Source: Flavobacterium sp. I-STPP5a
Lineage (GTDB): Bacteria; Bacteroidota; Bacteroidia; Flavobacteriales; Flavobacteriaceae
Direction of reading: 5' to 3'
Length of the DNA: 33,917 nt
Assembly (NCBI RefSeq): GCF_009764685.1
Contig: NZ_VHLM01000048.1
Coordinates: 1-33,917 of the forward strand
The notes under the pieces: generated by a model
The model's database searches: none
Told to the model about the DNA's origin: nothing
Seen by the model: the letters and a program-made list of their open reading frames with translations, nothing else
Translations under genes and position numbers: made by a program
In this document: piece after piece, positions 21,414 through 30,240 of the stretch
Numbering within the stretch: the first letter of the stretch is position 1
Layout: each line of letters opens with the position of its first letter

Positions 21414-21444
21414 AAAAAGCTGTACGATTTATGTACAGCTTTTT
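21414..21444. terminator. Bidirectional terminator between DUF2721 and the outer-membrane receptor
   Basis: A perfect 12-bp stem AAAAAGCTGTAC / GTACAGCTTTTT with a 7-nt loop provides T-runs in both directions. It serves the plus-strand DUF2721 gene and the minus-strand receptor gene that ends at 21455. Confidence 0.85.
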
Positions 21445-21454
21445 AGGAAATCAT

Positions 21455-23584
21455 TTATTGGTTGATTAAACTACCTTCTTCTTTTTTCTCGTTGTTTAAT
21501 AAACTTGGATTTTCTTTTGCCAATTTGTTCTTAGTTGGTATTTTGTAGTTCAAACTAAAACCAAATTTCCTTGTGTCTTGCTTACTGCTTATGAGTAAAG
21601 GTGTCTCAAAGGAATTGAATGCGTTTCTATTCGTATTCAAAATATCATCAGCAAAAAGAGATACTGTCAACTGATCTTTTAAGAATTTTTTCGAAAAAGT
21701 AAAGTCTAATGAATTCCTAAGTGGCTCTACCGCAATAAAGTAAAAATAATTTCCTCTTGGAATAACATAATTATAATTGGCAACAAATTTTACTTTTTTG
21801 GGCAAGAGTATCTGAGACATAAAATTAAACATCCAAAAACCGTTTGTATCTACTTTGGGAATTTGATGGTATTGATACCCTGCATACACGTATAAAAAAT
21901 TCATGGTATCAGGATTTACATTCATTTTCATAGTTTCGGCTAGACCTTTGGTAAACAACATATAGGGAATAGGCATTCCTACACTAAAATTATGAATCTT
22001 AACCTCTTGGATATTTTCATTTGTATTGACTACAAGATTATTAGTTAGTAAAACTCTGTTGATCACTTGATTTTTTGCAACACTCATGTTGTAGCTTATG
22101 AAAGCATAATCAAAAGCACTTAGTTTAACTTCATAATTATCAAAAATGGTAGGCTGCAAGTTTGGGTTACCAGAATATTCAATATTCGGATTTTGATAAT
22201 TAGTGTTATTTGGATTCAATGCCGATGTACTTGGTAAGGTGATTTTTTTGTTATAGTTCATATTAAAGTACAAGGCATTACTAAAATTGTATTGCGCACT
22301 TGCATTAGGAAAAAATCTAAACTGATCAAATTCTGCAAGTTTAGCAACATCTGTATTTCCTGATATGTTGTAATCTTCGGCTCGACCGCCAAGAATAAAA
22401 TTAAATTTGTCAAATTTTGTTTGAAACTCTACATAAGTTGATGTCGTTTTTCGCTTGTAATCTAAATTGGTTACACCTCTATTAGAAGCATCAAACATCA
22501 GTTCTTCGTACAACGCACCTACATTTAGCTTACCTTCATCAGAGAATTTAATAGGTTGTGAAAAATCTACTTTTGCATTCAATACCTCTTGTTGTGAAGC
22601 ATTGTCTAATAACGGGGTGGTTGAACCTGCTGGTTCTAATTGAAACTCATTAGAATTGCGGTTATAATTGAATCTAAACTCTAGTTTTTTTGCCGCATTT
22701 TCAAACTTTTTTTGATAGGTAACTACCGCGTCATGACGAAAACCACCGCTCATTGAAGCATCATCAGTTGTGAACCCTGGACCATTTGAAAGCGTTTGAC
22801 TGTTATTATTGTTGTACGTAAGATCATAATTAAGCAGTAATCTATCTTTTCCAATATCAAAAGTAAGCGCTGATTTTATAAAATTATTTCGGCCCACACG
22901 ATCAGCTTCTGTTGCTGTTAATAAAGCGCTACCACCGTTTTCCTCATTTTTTAAGGAAGTCCATAAAGCATTTTCTCTATAATTTTGCCCCAGATTTAAT
23001 TGCCATCCAAAATATTTATTCTTGGCACTCAATAACACACTATTATTTACTCTCCAGCGCACATCATCATAACTGGTTACACTAGTGCTATTAGTGTAAG
23101 TAGCACTTAAATAATTTTTGGCGTTTTTATTGGTAATTATATTAAGGATTGCACCTCCCGAAGTTGCCGGAAACTCGGCGCCTGGCTGTGTAATAATTTC
23201 AATTTTTTCAATAGCATTAGCTGGCATTCCCTCTAGAAAAGCATTGAGTTCATTAGTAGAAATATTAAGTGGTCTACCATCCATAAACACATCCAGCTGC
23301 TTGCCTTGAAACATCATTCCAGCAATATCTGATGCTATTAAACCTGGCAATTTCTTAATTCCCTCTAGCACAGAACCTGTATTTAAGCTAGGTTGATCAG
23401 AGAAGTTAAAGATGGTTCGGTCTGCTTTTTGCTCCACTGCTTTTTTAGTTTTTACAATGGTTACTTCTTTCAACTCTGTAGTTTTTTCAGTTTCAGTTTC
23501 AGGAGTTTTCTCCGGAGTAGTTTGAGCAATACTGCCCGTTATACAAATCAAACTCAACAAAATAATAAAATGTATTTTTTTCAT
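21455..23584 (-). CDS. Outer-membrane beta-barrel receptor, TonB-dependent-receptor type
   Basis: The 709-aa protein from ATG 23584 has signal peptide MKKIHFIILLSLICITGSIA. A 10-codon upstream extension to 23614 lacks signal character. After a Thr/Glu-rich linker comes a plug-like region (SVLEGIKKLPGLIAS, LDVFMDGRPLNIS, AIEKIEIITQPGAEFPATSG, GGAILNIITNKNAKNYL). Many barrel strands follow, with short turns to the end (FGFSLNYKIPTKNK). The layout matches the Bacteroidota 'outer membrane beta-barrel family' related to TonB-dependent receptors. Unlike many relatives, it has no obvious carboxypeptidase-regulatory-like domain between signal peptide and plug. No substrate can be assigned; there is no SusD-like partner next to it. 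Confidence 0.85.
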   Translation of the reverse strand: MKKIHFIILLSLICITGSIAQTTPEKTPETETEKTTELKEVTIVKTKKAVEQKADRTIFNFSDQPSLNTGSVLEGIKKLPGLIASDIAGMMFQGKQLDVFMDGRPLNISTNELNAFLEGMPANAIEKIEIITQPGAEFPATSGGAILNIITNKNAKNYLSATYTNSTSVTSYDDVRWRVNNSVLLSAKNKYFGWQLNLGQNYRENALWTSLKNEENGGSALLTATEADRVGRNNFIKSALTFDIGKDRLLLNYDLTYNNNNSQTLSNGPGFTTDDASMSGGFRHDAVVTYQKKFENAAKKLEFRFNYNRNSNEFQLEPAGSTTPLLDNASQQEVLNAKVDFSQPIKFSDEGKLNVGALYEELMFDASNRGVTNLDYKRKTTSTYVEFQTKFDKFNFILGGRAEDYNISGNTDVAKLAEFDQFRFFPNASAQYNFSNALYFNMNYNKKITLPSTSALNPNNTNYQNPNIEYSGNPNLQPTIFDNYEVKLSAFDYAFISYNMSVAKNQVINRVLLTNNLVVNTNENIQEVKIHNFSVGMPIPYMLFTKGLAETMKMNVNPDTMNFLYVYAGYQYHQIPKVDTNGFWMFNFMSQILLPKKVKFVANYNYVIPRGNYFYFIAVEPLRNSLDFTFSKKFLKDQLTVSLFADDILNTNRNAFNSFETPLLISSKQDTRKFGFSLNYKIPTKNKLAKENPSLLNNEKKEEGSLINQ

Positions 23585-23726
23585 GTTTTTTATATCAGAT
23601 ACCCCATAAGACATCTTTATAAAGGAAATGTTACAAAATAGATCAAATAATTTTTCTTAGAAATACAATAATACATTAAGATTAAACCTTTTTTAGAACA
23701 ACGTGTCCTACTGTAAATAACTCTAT

Positions 23727-25112
23727 ATGAACGCACAAACACTCTGGTCTTTACGACTTGGTTTTTCGTCAAAGCAAGCCGAAAAACTACAAACTATGGG
23801 AATTAATTCATTTCTAGAGGCTTCGTTTGCAACGTTACATGATCATAAAGTTCCTGGTTTTATGGTTGACAGCCCAAAATCTATAACCGAATTACAACAA
23901 TATAGAAAAAAACTTAAAGATGCCAGTCCAGAACAAATAAAGGAATTGCGTAAAAAGGAAGCACAAACTGCACTCGAATTGAAGAGTTGGTGGATTGATA
24001 AAATGCAAAACGAAACCTATCCGCTACGCGAAAAAATGACCTGTTTTTGGCACAATCATTTTGTGTCAACGTTACAAAAAGTGAAGGTCAATTATTGGGT
24101 TTTTCAACACAATCAAATACTTAGAGAAAATGCATTTGGAAATTTTAAAACCTTAACAAAAAAAATAATTCAAAGCAATGCTATGGTGCGCTACCTTGAC
24201 AATGTAGACAATAGAAAAGGCAAAATAAATGAAAATTTAAGTCGGGAATTACTAGAATTGTTTACTCTAGGTATTGGGAATTATACTGAAACAGACATAA
24301 AAGGTGGCGCTAAAGGACTTGCAGGACTTGGTCTTGGCGAAGACCACGCAGTATACCGAACCTTTTTTGAAGATGATGAAGCTTTTGACTATCTAGGCAA
24401 AAAAGGAAGTTTTAAAATTGATGCTATGATAGACCTTATTTTTGAACAGCCACAAGTTCCTTATTTGTTGACTCGAAAAATTCTAAAATGGTTTATTTAT
24501 GACAACCCAAATGAAGAATTAGTTAATTATTATGGAGACTATTTCAGAAAAAAGAATTTTGAAATAGAGCCTTTACTTTTAAAAATTTTCACCGAAGAGT
24601 ATCCTAAAAAAACAGCGGGCTCCAAAATAAAAAACCCACTAGAATACAGCCTCCAAATAATTCACGAACTTGGAATCAAAACTACTAATACAAAAATGAT
24701 TGTGCTTTTTTGTAAGCAACAAGGAATGGATTTGATGGACCAACCCAATGTAAAAGGATGGGATGGCGGAAATTCATGGTTAACATCCCAAGTGTACTTA
24801 CAACGCAATAACGTAGCCGATTTACTTTGTAACGGAAAAAACTTAAATCGGAATTTTAATGCTGAAATGAAGGAAAATAAAAATGCAAATAGAATCGTGA
24901 ATCTTCAATTAAAATGGAACAAAACGGATACCAATAAAACGATCATCAATGCATTTGAAAACCAATTATTATTCCAAATTGACGACGTCATGAAGGCCGA
25001 TTTTGAAAAAATATTGAAATATGATTTTGACGGTTCAACTGAAGGCTCACAATTTGCAGTGCTGCGATTGGTAAATTTCATGATAAAAACCCCAGAATTT
25101 CAACTTATCTAA
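23727..25112 (+). CDS. DUF1800 family protein
   Basis: The 461-aa protein begins LWSLRLGFSSKQAEKLQTMG, the usual DUF1800 start. KMTCFWHNHFVSTLQKVKVN, RYLDNVDNRKGKINENLSRE, LLELFTLGIGNYTETDIKGG, ILKWFIYDNPNEELV, GSKIKNPLEYSLQIIHELGI and VKGWDGGNSWLTSQVYLQRN are highly typical of the family. No signal peptide is visible. The biochemical function of DUF1800 is unknown. It is followed after 10 nt by a DUF1501 gene, and the two families are commonly found side by side, suggesting they act together. I see no exact promoter box upstream. Confidence 0.9.
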   Translation: MNAQTLWSLRLGFSSKQAEKLQTMGINSFLEASFATLHDHKVPGFMVDSPKSITELQQYRKKLKDASPEQIKELRKKEAQTALELKSWWIDKMQNETYPLREKMTCFWHNHFVSTLQKVKVNYWVFQHNQILRENAFGNFKTLTKKIIQSNAMVRYLDNVDNRKGKINENLSRELLELFTLGIGNYTETDIKGGAKGLAGLGLGEDHAVYRTFFEDDEAFDYLGKKGSFKIDAMIDLIFEQPQVPYLLTRKILKWFIYDNPNEELVNYYGDYFRKKNFEIEPLLLKIFTEEYPKKTAGSKIKNPLEYSLQIIHELGIKTTNTKMIVLFCKQQGMDLMDQPNVKGWDGGNSWLTSQVYLQRNNVADLLCNGKNLNRNFNAEMKENKNANRIVNLQLKWNKTDTNKTIINAFENQLLFQIDDVMKADFEKILKYDFDGSTEGSQFAVLRLVNFMIKTPEFQLI

Positions 25113-25122
25113 AGCTAGCATT

Positions 25123-26292
25123 ATGAACCGAAGAAACTTTTTAAACTTAACAGGTACTCTTACTGCAGGAACTCTGCTTTTACCAGATTTTTTATATTCT
25201 TTTGGAAAACAAAAAAGTATAATTACTGGAGAGCAATGTGTAGTTTTTATTCAACTCAACGGCGGAAATGATGGCTTAAACACCTTTATTCCGTATCAGG
25301 ATATGATGTATTATGACTTTCGTCCAAAAATTGCAATTTCAAAAAATGAAATACTCCAGTCAGCACAAGGAATGGGTTTTCATCCAGCTTTAAAAAACTT
25401 TGCACAAATGCAACAAAGTGGAGACTTAGCTGTAATCCAAAATGTTGGGTACCCAAATCCTGTAAAATCTCATTTTAGAAGTCAGGAAATTTGGCAAACA
25501 GCTCCTACAAATCAAGAGTTTTTAAATGACGGTTGGTTAGGACGTTTCTTAGATTTACAATGTAAGGATCATCAGCCTACAGCAGGGATAAACATTGATA
25601 CTATTGACAACTTAGCGCTCAAAGGTGACGAACCTAATTCGATCACGGTAAAAGATCCAAACCGATTTCTTGCTGGAAACAAAATGGAGGTCAACTCTAA
25701 ACTAGCAACAAATCCACAATTAGACTTTGTTAGAAAAATAGCAAACTCCGTAGTTGAAGGTGCTGACGAGATACAAAATGCCCTTAAAAAAGGAGCTCCC
25801 GCTGAAGTGGTATATCCTAAAACTGGTTTGTCCAAAAATCTAGAATGGATGGCGCGCTTGATTAAAGGAAATCTAAACTCAAAAGTGTATTATACCTCAC
25901 TGAATGGTTTTGACACGCATGATAACCAACTTATAATTCACAACAACAAACTTACAGAACTGAATGATGCTGTATTTAGTTTTTACCAAGACTTAAAGAA
26001 AGCGGAGTTGTTAGAGAACGTTACTATAGTAGTTTTTTCTGAATTTGGCCGACGCGTCAAAGACAATGGTAAAGGAACAGATCATGGAACTGCTGCACCT
26101 CTATTTGTCATTGGCGGAAGCAATAAAGGAACAATAATTGGTAACAACCCTAATTTACAAGACTTAGACGGAGGAGATTTAAAACATGAAATCGATTTTA
26201 GGAGTGTATATGCATCGCTTTTACAACAAAAAATGGAGTTTGATCCCGTTAAAATTGGGATAAGAAACCCTGAATTAAAAGGACTTTTTTAA
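25123..26292 (+). CDS. DUF1501 family protein (twin-arginine-type signal)
   Basis: The 389-aa protein begins MNRRNFLNLTGTLTAGTLLL, a twin-arginine-type export signal (RRNFL plus hydrophobic run). VVFIQLNGGNDGLNTFIPYQ is the DUF1501 opening, with later FHPALKNFAQMQQSGDLAVI, VYYTSLNGFDTHDNQL, VVFSEFGRRVKDNGKGTDHG and ending GLF. The family belongs to the alkaline-phosphatase/sulfatase-like superfamily, and the Asp/His motifs (FDTHDNQ, EFGRR…GTDHG) fit metal sites. The substrate is unknown. It is in an operon with the DUF1800 gene 10 nt upstream. Confidence 0.9.
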   Translation: MNRRNFLNLTGTLTAGTLLLPDFLYSFGKQKSIITGEQCVVFIQLNGGNDGLNTFIPYQDMMYYDFRPKIAISKNEILQSAQGMGFHPALKNFAQMQQSGDLAVIQNVGYPNPVKSHFRSQEIWQTAPTNQEFLNDGWLGRFLDLQCKDHQPTAGINIDTIDNLALKGDEPNSITVKDPNRFLAGNKMEVNSKLATNPQLDFVRKIANSVVEGADEIQNALKKGAPAEVVYPKTGLSKNLEWMARLIKGNLNSKVYYTSLNGFDTHDNQLIIHNNKLTELNDAVFSFYQDLKKAELLENVTIVVFSEFGRRVKDNGKGTDHGTAAPLFVIGGSNKGTIIGNNPNLQDLDGGDLKHEIDFRSVYASLLQQKMEFDPVKIGIRNPELKGLF

Positions 26293-26318
26293 AAACGCTG
26301 TAAATCACTTTAAAAAAC

Positions 26319-26326
26319 TATCTTTG
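26319..26326 (+). promoter_or_regulatory. -7 box of the EamA transporter promoter
   Basis: TATCTTTG is an exact TAnnTTTG match 24 nt before ATG 26351. It follows the DUF1501 stop by 26 nt, so the transporter gene probably starts a separate transcript. Confidence 0.5.
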
Positions 26327-26350
26327 CCCGCTTTTAAAAATTGAACAAAA

Positions 26351-27247
26351 ATGATGAAAAATAGTATTTTAAAGGGAGTATTCCTTGTGGGACTCGGTGC
26401 TACTAGCTACGGAATGTTGGCTACGTTTGTAAAAATTGCTTACGGTGAAGGCTTTACAACTCCTGAGGTAACCATTGCACAATTCACCTATGGAATTTTA
26501 GGAATGCTACTGATAAATGCTTTTCAAAAATCAAAAAAAGGGACTGAGGTTGTGAAAGCATCTACAAAAAACATTACCCAATTAATGCTTGCCGGAACCT
26601 CACTAGGTATGACCAGTGTTTTTTATTATTTAGCTGTAAAATACATACCGGTATCAATTGCTATTGTGCTATTGATGCAAACCGTTTGGATGGGTGTTAT
26701 ATTTGAAATGATTTTAGAAAAAAAAGCACCGTCAACACAAAAAATAATATCGGTTTTAATAGTTCTTGCAGGAACCGCCTTGGCTACAAATTTAATTGAA
26801 AGTACAGTAGATCTAGACTGGCGTGGTATCGTTTTAGGACTCTTGGCTGCCACTTCCTTCACCACTACCATGTTCACTGCAAATAGAGTAGCTACTCAAA
26901 TTTCATCTGCACAACGCAGTCTTTATATGCTACTTGGCGGAGCGGTAATTGTTACTGGGTTTGCTATAGCTACACAAACAGGTGCCTTTAACTTTGATAT
27001 TTTTCTTAAATGGGGTATTGTATTAGCGCTTTTTGGCACTATCATTCCACCTTTATTATTCAATGCTGGATTCCCACTTACAGGTATCGGACTAGGCAGT
27101 ATTGTATCCGCATTAGAACTTCCTGTATCTGTGCTAATGGCCTATTTTTTATTGAGTGAACCAGTAAATAGCTTGCAATGGTTAGGCATTATTTTGATTA
27201 TAATTGCAATTGTGATTATGAATATCAACTTCAAAAAGACTTTGTAA
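26351..27247 (+). CDS. EamA/DMT-family transporter
   Basis: The 298-aa protein has ten membrane segments in two repeats, as in the drug/metabolite transporter superfamily. The first repeat opens LKGVFLVGLGATSYGMLATF and contains YYLAVKYIPVSIAIVLLMQT. The second contains WRGIVLGLLAATSFTTTMFT and closes with LGSIVSALELPVSVLMAYFL and LQWLGIILIIIAIVIMN. The EamA pattern 'Y.A…P.S.A..L…P' is visible in both halves. The substrate cannot be inferred. Two adjacent ATG codons (26351 and 26354) are equally possible starts. Confidence 0.85.
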   Translation: MMKNSILKGVFLVGLGATSYGMLATFVKIAYGEGFTTPEVTIAQFTYGILGMLLINAFQKSKKGTEVVKASTKNITQLMLAGTSLGMTSVFYYLAVKYIPVSIAIVLLMQTVWMGVIFEMILEKKAPSTQKIISVLIVLAGTALATNLIESTVDLDWRGIVLGLLAATSFTTTMFTANRVATQISSAQRSLYMLLGGAVIVTGFAIATQTGAFNFDIFLKWGIVLALFGTIIPPLLFNAGFPLTGIGLGSIVSALELPVSVLMAYFLLSEPVNSLQWLGIILIIIAIVIMNINFKKTL

Positions 27248-27314
27248 AGACTATTTGATTCTAATTAGCTTTAATTGGGCTTTTTTCTCTAAATTCGTAA
27301 TAAACAATTTTATC

Positions 27315-27668
27315 ATGAATTTACCTTGGCATTTGTACGGAATGGCTTTTATATATTTCATTGCAGGAATAAACCATTTTAGGAATCCTAGATTATACTT
27401 AAAAATCATTCCGCCCTATTTCCCAAAACCCAAAGCGCTAAACGCCATCAGTGGATTAGCCGAGATTATTCTTGGTATAACATTATGTATACCGCAGCTG
27501 TCAAACGCAGCTGCATGGGGCGTAATTGCTTTGTTAATTGCCATTTTTCCTACTCATATTTACATGTATTTTGATCCTAAAGCTAGCATGGGATTACCAA
27601 AATGGGTATTGTTCCTGAGATTACCTTTGCAGTTTGCATTGATTTTTTGGGCATATCAATATACGTAA
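27315..27668 (+). CDS. DoxX-like small membrane protein
   Basis: The 117-aa protein from ATG 27315 begins MNLPWHLYGMAFIYFIAGIN, then HFRNPRLYLKIIPPYFPKPK and ALNAISGLAEIILGITLCIP. Two more membrane helices follow, with IFPTHIYMYFDP between them. 'H…NP..Y..I.PP.lP.P' and the four-helix pattern match DoxX-type proteins. I prefer 27315 because the in-frame extension back to 27255 is not typical for the family. The AlkB-like gene starts 4 nt after the stop, so they form an operon. A redox or membrane-integrity role is suggested for the family but not shown here. Confidence 0.75.
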   Translation: MNLPWHLYGMAFIYFIAGINHFRNPRLYLKIIPPYFPKPKALNAISGLAEIILGITLCIPQLSNAAAWGVIALLIAIFPTHIYMYFDPKASMGLPKWVLFLRLPLQFALIFWAYQYT

Positions 27669-27672
27669 AATT

Positions 27673-28281
27673 ATGGAATCCTTTTTTGAAAATCAGGAAC
27701 AACCGATACAATTTCAGGTTCCAGATGCTGAAATCACGTATTACCCTGCCTTTTTTGATTTGGCTACAGCCAATGAAATCTACCTGAGCCTAGTTCAAGA
27801 TATCCCATGGCAGCAAGATGACATTCGCGTTTTCGGAAAAGTTCACCCGCAACCACGATTGACTGCACTTTATGGAAATGAAGGGAAGCCCTACTCCTAT
27901 TCTAATATTACCATGCAGCCACACCCTTGGAATGCGCTGTTGCAAAAACTAAAAAAACAAGTGGAGGCTGCCGCCAATACTATTTTTACAACCGTTCTTT
28001 TAAATCAATATCGAGATGGAAAAGACAGTAATGGTTGGCATGCTGATAATGAAAAAGAACTGGGAATCAATCCTATAATTGCTTCTTTAAGTTTTGGTGC
28101 AACTCGAAATTTCCAAATGAAACACAATCTTTTGAAGGATAAAAAACTAAACCTTTTACTAGAACACGGGAGTTTACTGCTCATGAAAGGAAGTACACAA
28201 CATTTCTGGAAACATCAAATTCCAAAAACTGCAAAACCTGTAGAACCCAGAATAAACCTTACTTTTAGGGTAATTATTTAG
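27673..28281 (+). CDS. alkB: AlkB-like 2-oxoglutarate/Fe(II) dioxygenase
   Basis: It probably reverses alkyl damage on nucleic-acid bases using Fe(II), 2-oxoglutarate and O2. The 202-aa protein has all expected residues. The iron ligands are H123 and D125 in GWHADNE, and H177 in GSTQHFWKH. The 2-oxoglutarate-binding R193 and R199 are in RINLTFRVI. Other landmarks are PRLTALYGNEGKPYSYS, LLNQYRDGKDSNGWHADNEK and IASLSFGATRNFQMKH. The pattern resembles the ALKBH2/3-like bacterial AlkB group. It begins 4 nt after the DoxX-like gene. No Ada-type regulator or operator is nearby. The region from its stop to 28572 (291 nt) holds no gene I can see. Confidence 0.88.
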   Translation: MESFFENQEQPIQFQVPDAEITYYPAFFDLATANEIYLSLVQDIPWQQDDIRVFGKVHPQPRLTALYGNEGKPYSYSNITMQPHPWNALLQKLKKQVEAAANTIFTTVLLNQYRDGKDSNGWHADNEKELGINPIIASLSFGATRNFQMKHNLLKDKKLNLLLEHGSLLLMKGSTQHFWKHQIPKTAKPVEPRINLTFRVII

Positions 28282-28572
28282 CAATAAAGAAGCAAATAAC
28301 CAATCATTGAACTACAAATTTATATACACTTTATCAATAATAGTTAGGCAAAATATAGAAAATTTGTTTCAACAAATCTAGTCTACGGATTTTTTACGAC
28401 ACAACAGAAATGCAATAAAAAATAAACATCAAAAAATACTTAAAAAAAATATTTTAGAAACAAGAAAAAAAATGCAGTTTTGGTAAAATCAATTGATTTT
28501 TTTCTTAATATTGGTAATAAATTAGAAATCTACATTATTAACCATTTACAACTTATTTGAATTAATTTTCAC

Positions 28573-28854
28573 GTGATGAAAAAGAGTAACCGAAAAGAAT
28601 TAAACTGGGAGCAAACAGAAAAACTTGTTACAATGGCTTTAGAAGAAAAAAATCCTTTTGAAATCATTAAAAAAGAATTTGGCTTAGCAGAAAAAGAGAT
28701 TCTCGAAATCATGAAAAAGAAAATGCCTGCTGAAAAATTTGAAATGTGGAAAAAGAAAGCTACTGCAAATAAACCAAAACCAAAACCTCTTAAAATTGAT
28801 GATTTTGACGAAGATTTGGATGGTAAATATTATATCAAAAACAAACTAGATTAA
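28573..28854 (+). CDS. DUF2805 (TIGR03643-type) small protein
   Basis: The 93-aa protein has ELNWEQTEKLVTMALEEKNP, FEIIKKEFGLAEKEILEIMK and AEKFEMWKKKATANKPKPKP. Two helix-turn-helix-like helices with 'M-A-x-E-x-x-x-P-F-x-x-I-x-x-x-F-G-L' and the 'F-x-M-W-[RK]-x-[RK]' motif identify DUF2805. The fold suggests DNA or RNA binding, but no function is established to my knowledge. The C-terminal tail is acidic, then KYYIKNKLD. Two ATGs in tandem (28573, 28576) are possible starts. It is a single-gene unit, followed by a strong terminator. Confidence 0.8.
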   Translation: MMKKSNRKELNWEQTEKLVTMALEEKNPFEIIKKEFGLAEKEILEIMKKKMPAEKFEMWKKKATANKPKPKPLKIDDFDEDLDGKYYIKNKLD

Positions 28855-28860
28855 AACACG

Positions 28861-28887
28861 AAACTCCTGATTTACGGGAGTTTTTTT
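28861..28887 (+). terminator. Intrinsic terminator after the DUF2805 gene
   Basis: AAACTCC (28861-28867) and GGAGTTT (28877-28883) form the stem, and the T-run continues to 28887. The likely TTG start of the next gene (28886) lies at the end of this T-run, so the terminator and the next gene's ribosome-binding region overlap. Confidence 0.75.
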
Positions 28888-29251
28888 GTTTGCTTACAAT
28901 TCAAAAAATAGGGTAGCAGTTACAAGAATAAACAAAACCATTTCATTCGAAATAATGGGTTGGCACAAACTGTGGAGCCTTCAAAGCAAACTAACCATTC
29001 CCAAAGAGAACATAGTAAAAGCCTATCAGGATGAGTCTGAGATTACATTCTGGAAAGGATTGCGTATGCCCGGAACAGAAATCCCAGGGTTACTTGCAGC
29101 AGGTACTTTTTACAAAAACGGAAGAAATTTTTGGGATGTATCCAATAAAAAAAATGCAATCGTAATTACCCTTCGAGAGCACTATTACAAAAAACTCTTC
29201 ATTGAAGTGCAAAATCCACAGCTGGCACTACAACAACTAAACAATCTTTAA
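28886..29251 (+). CDS. Small conserved-looking beta-rich protein, start uncertain
   Basis: The frame to TAA 29249-29251 encodes SFEIMGWHKLWSLQSKLTIP, KENIVKAYQDESEITFWKGL, RMPGTEIPGLLAAGTFYKNG, RNFWDVSNKKNAIVITLREH and a final FIEVQNPQLALQQL. Similar 'G-W-x-K-L-W-x-L…IP…I…RMPGT-x-IPG…AGTF' proteins occur in other bacteria and look like small PH-like beta barrels; no function is known to me. The conserved part seems to begin before the first internal ATG (28955). The only upstream start is TTG 28886, placed 5 nt after GGGAG. The stop abuts the ATG of the hydrolase gene, indicating an operon. Confidence 0.6.
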   Translation: MFAYNSKNRVAVTRINKTISFEIMGWHKLWSLQSKLTIPKENIVKAYQDESEITFWKGLRMPGTEIPGLLAAGTFYKNGRNFWDVSNKKNAIVITLREHYYKKLFIEVQNPQLALQQLNNL

Positions 29252-30193
29252 ATGAAATGTATCTACACTCTACTTTTTTCTGCATTATGGTCCTGCTGCT
29301 TTGCTCAAAATAAGAATTTCACAACCTCTGTCATTGACGTCAATCCTTTGATAAAAGGAACTTTATACACACCTAATGAAATTTCAAAAAGTAAAACTCT
29401 AGTTATTATTATTGCCGGCTCTGGTCCAACAGATAGAGACGGCAACCAAAGAAATCTAGTCAATAATTCCTTGAAATTTTTATGCGAAGGTGTAGCTACT
29501 AAAGCCATCCACGCCTTCAGTTATGACAAAAGGATGTTTGCTATGGCGCAGACAGGAAAAGTAGATGAAGCTTCGCTGTCATTTAACGACTTTATTACAG
29601 ATGCCAACGATGTGGTTCAGTTTTTTAAAAATGAAAAAAAATACAAAAAAATAGTAATAATAGGTCACAGTGAAGGCGCATTAATAGGATTAGTAGCTGC
29701 AAACCAAAACACAAACGCTTACATTTCAATAGCTGGTGCAGGACGAGGCATTGATGCTGTTATTCTAGACCAAATTGCACTACAAGCACCATTTTTAAAA
29801 GATGAAGTGCAACAAAATTTAGAGATCCTAAAAACCGGCAAAACATTTGAGCTTAAAAACCAAATGCTCACTTCCTTTTTTAGACCTAGCGTGCAGCCTT
29901 ACATGATTTCTTGGTTAAAATACCAACCACAAGATGAAATTAAAAAACTACAAATACCCATCTTAATAATTAATGGCACGAAAGATTTACAAGTAAGTGT
30001 TACGGATGCTCAACTACTTAAACAAGCAAAACCCGAGGCTAAGCTAGTACTCATAAATAATATGAATCATGTATTAAAAGACATAACGGGTGATGATATT
30101 GCAAACAGAGCTAGTTACAATAGTCCAGAATTAGCCAATTCCAATCAGCTACTGAATGAAATACTTTCTTTTCTTAAAAATTTAAAGTTGTAA
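29252..30193 (+). CDS. Exported alpha/beta hydrolase
   Basis: The 313-aa protein has signal peptide MKCIYTLLFSALWSCCFA, cleaved before QNKNF. The alpha/beta-hydrolase landmarks are the oxyanion-region strand LVIIIAGSGPTDRDGNQRN, FSYDKRMFAM, the nucleophile elbow GHSEG (138-142, Ser140), the acid D245 in LIINGTKDLQV, and the base H273 in NNMNHVLKD. 'GSGP-x-DRDG' is common in serine-aminopeptidase/esterase-like S33-type enzymes of this order. Substrate unknown; the location is periplasmic or secreted. Its ATG follows the previous stop with no gap. Confidence 0.82.
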   Translation: MKCIYTLLFSALWSCCFAQNKNFTTSVIDVNPLIKGTLYTPNEISKSKTLVIIIAGSGPTDRDGNQRNLVNNSLKFLCEGVATKAIHAFSYDKRMFAMAQTGKVDEASLSFNDFITDANDVVQFFKNEKKYKKIVIIGHSEGALIGLVAANQNTNAYISIAGAGRGIDAVILDQIALQAPFLKDEVQQNLEILKTGKTFELKNQMLTSFFRPSVQPYMISWLKYQPQDEIKKLQIPILIINGTKDLQVSVTDAQLLKQAKPEAKLVLINNMNHVLKDITGDDIANRASYNSPELANSNQLLNEILSFLKNLKL

Positions 30194-30240
30194 CAAAAAC
30201 CTGAACAAGCAGACTAATTGCTTTAAATAATATATACTCA

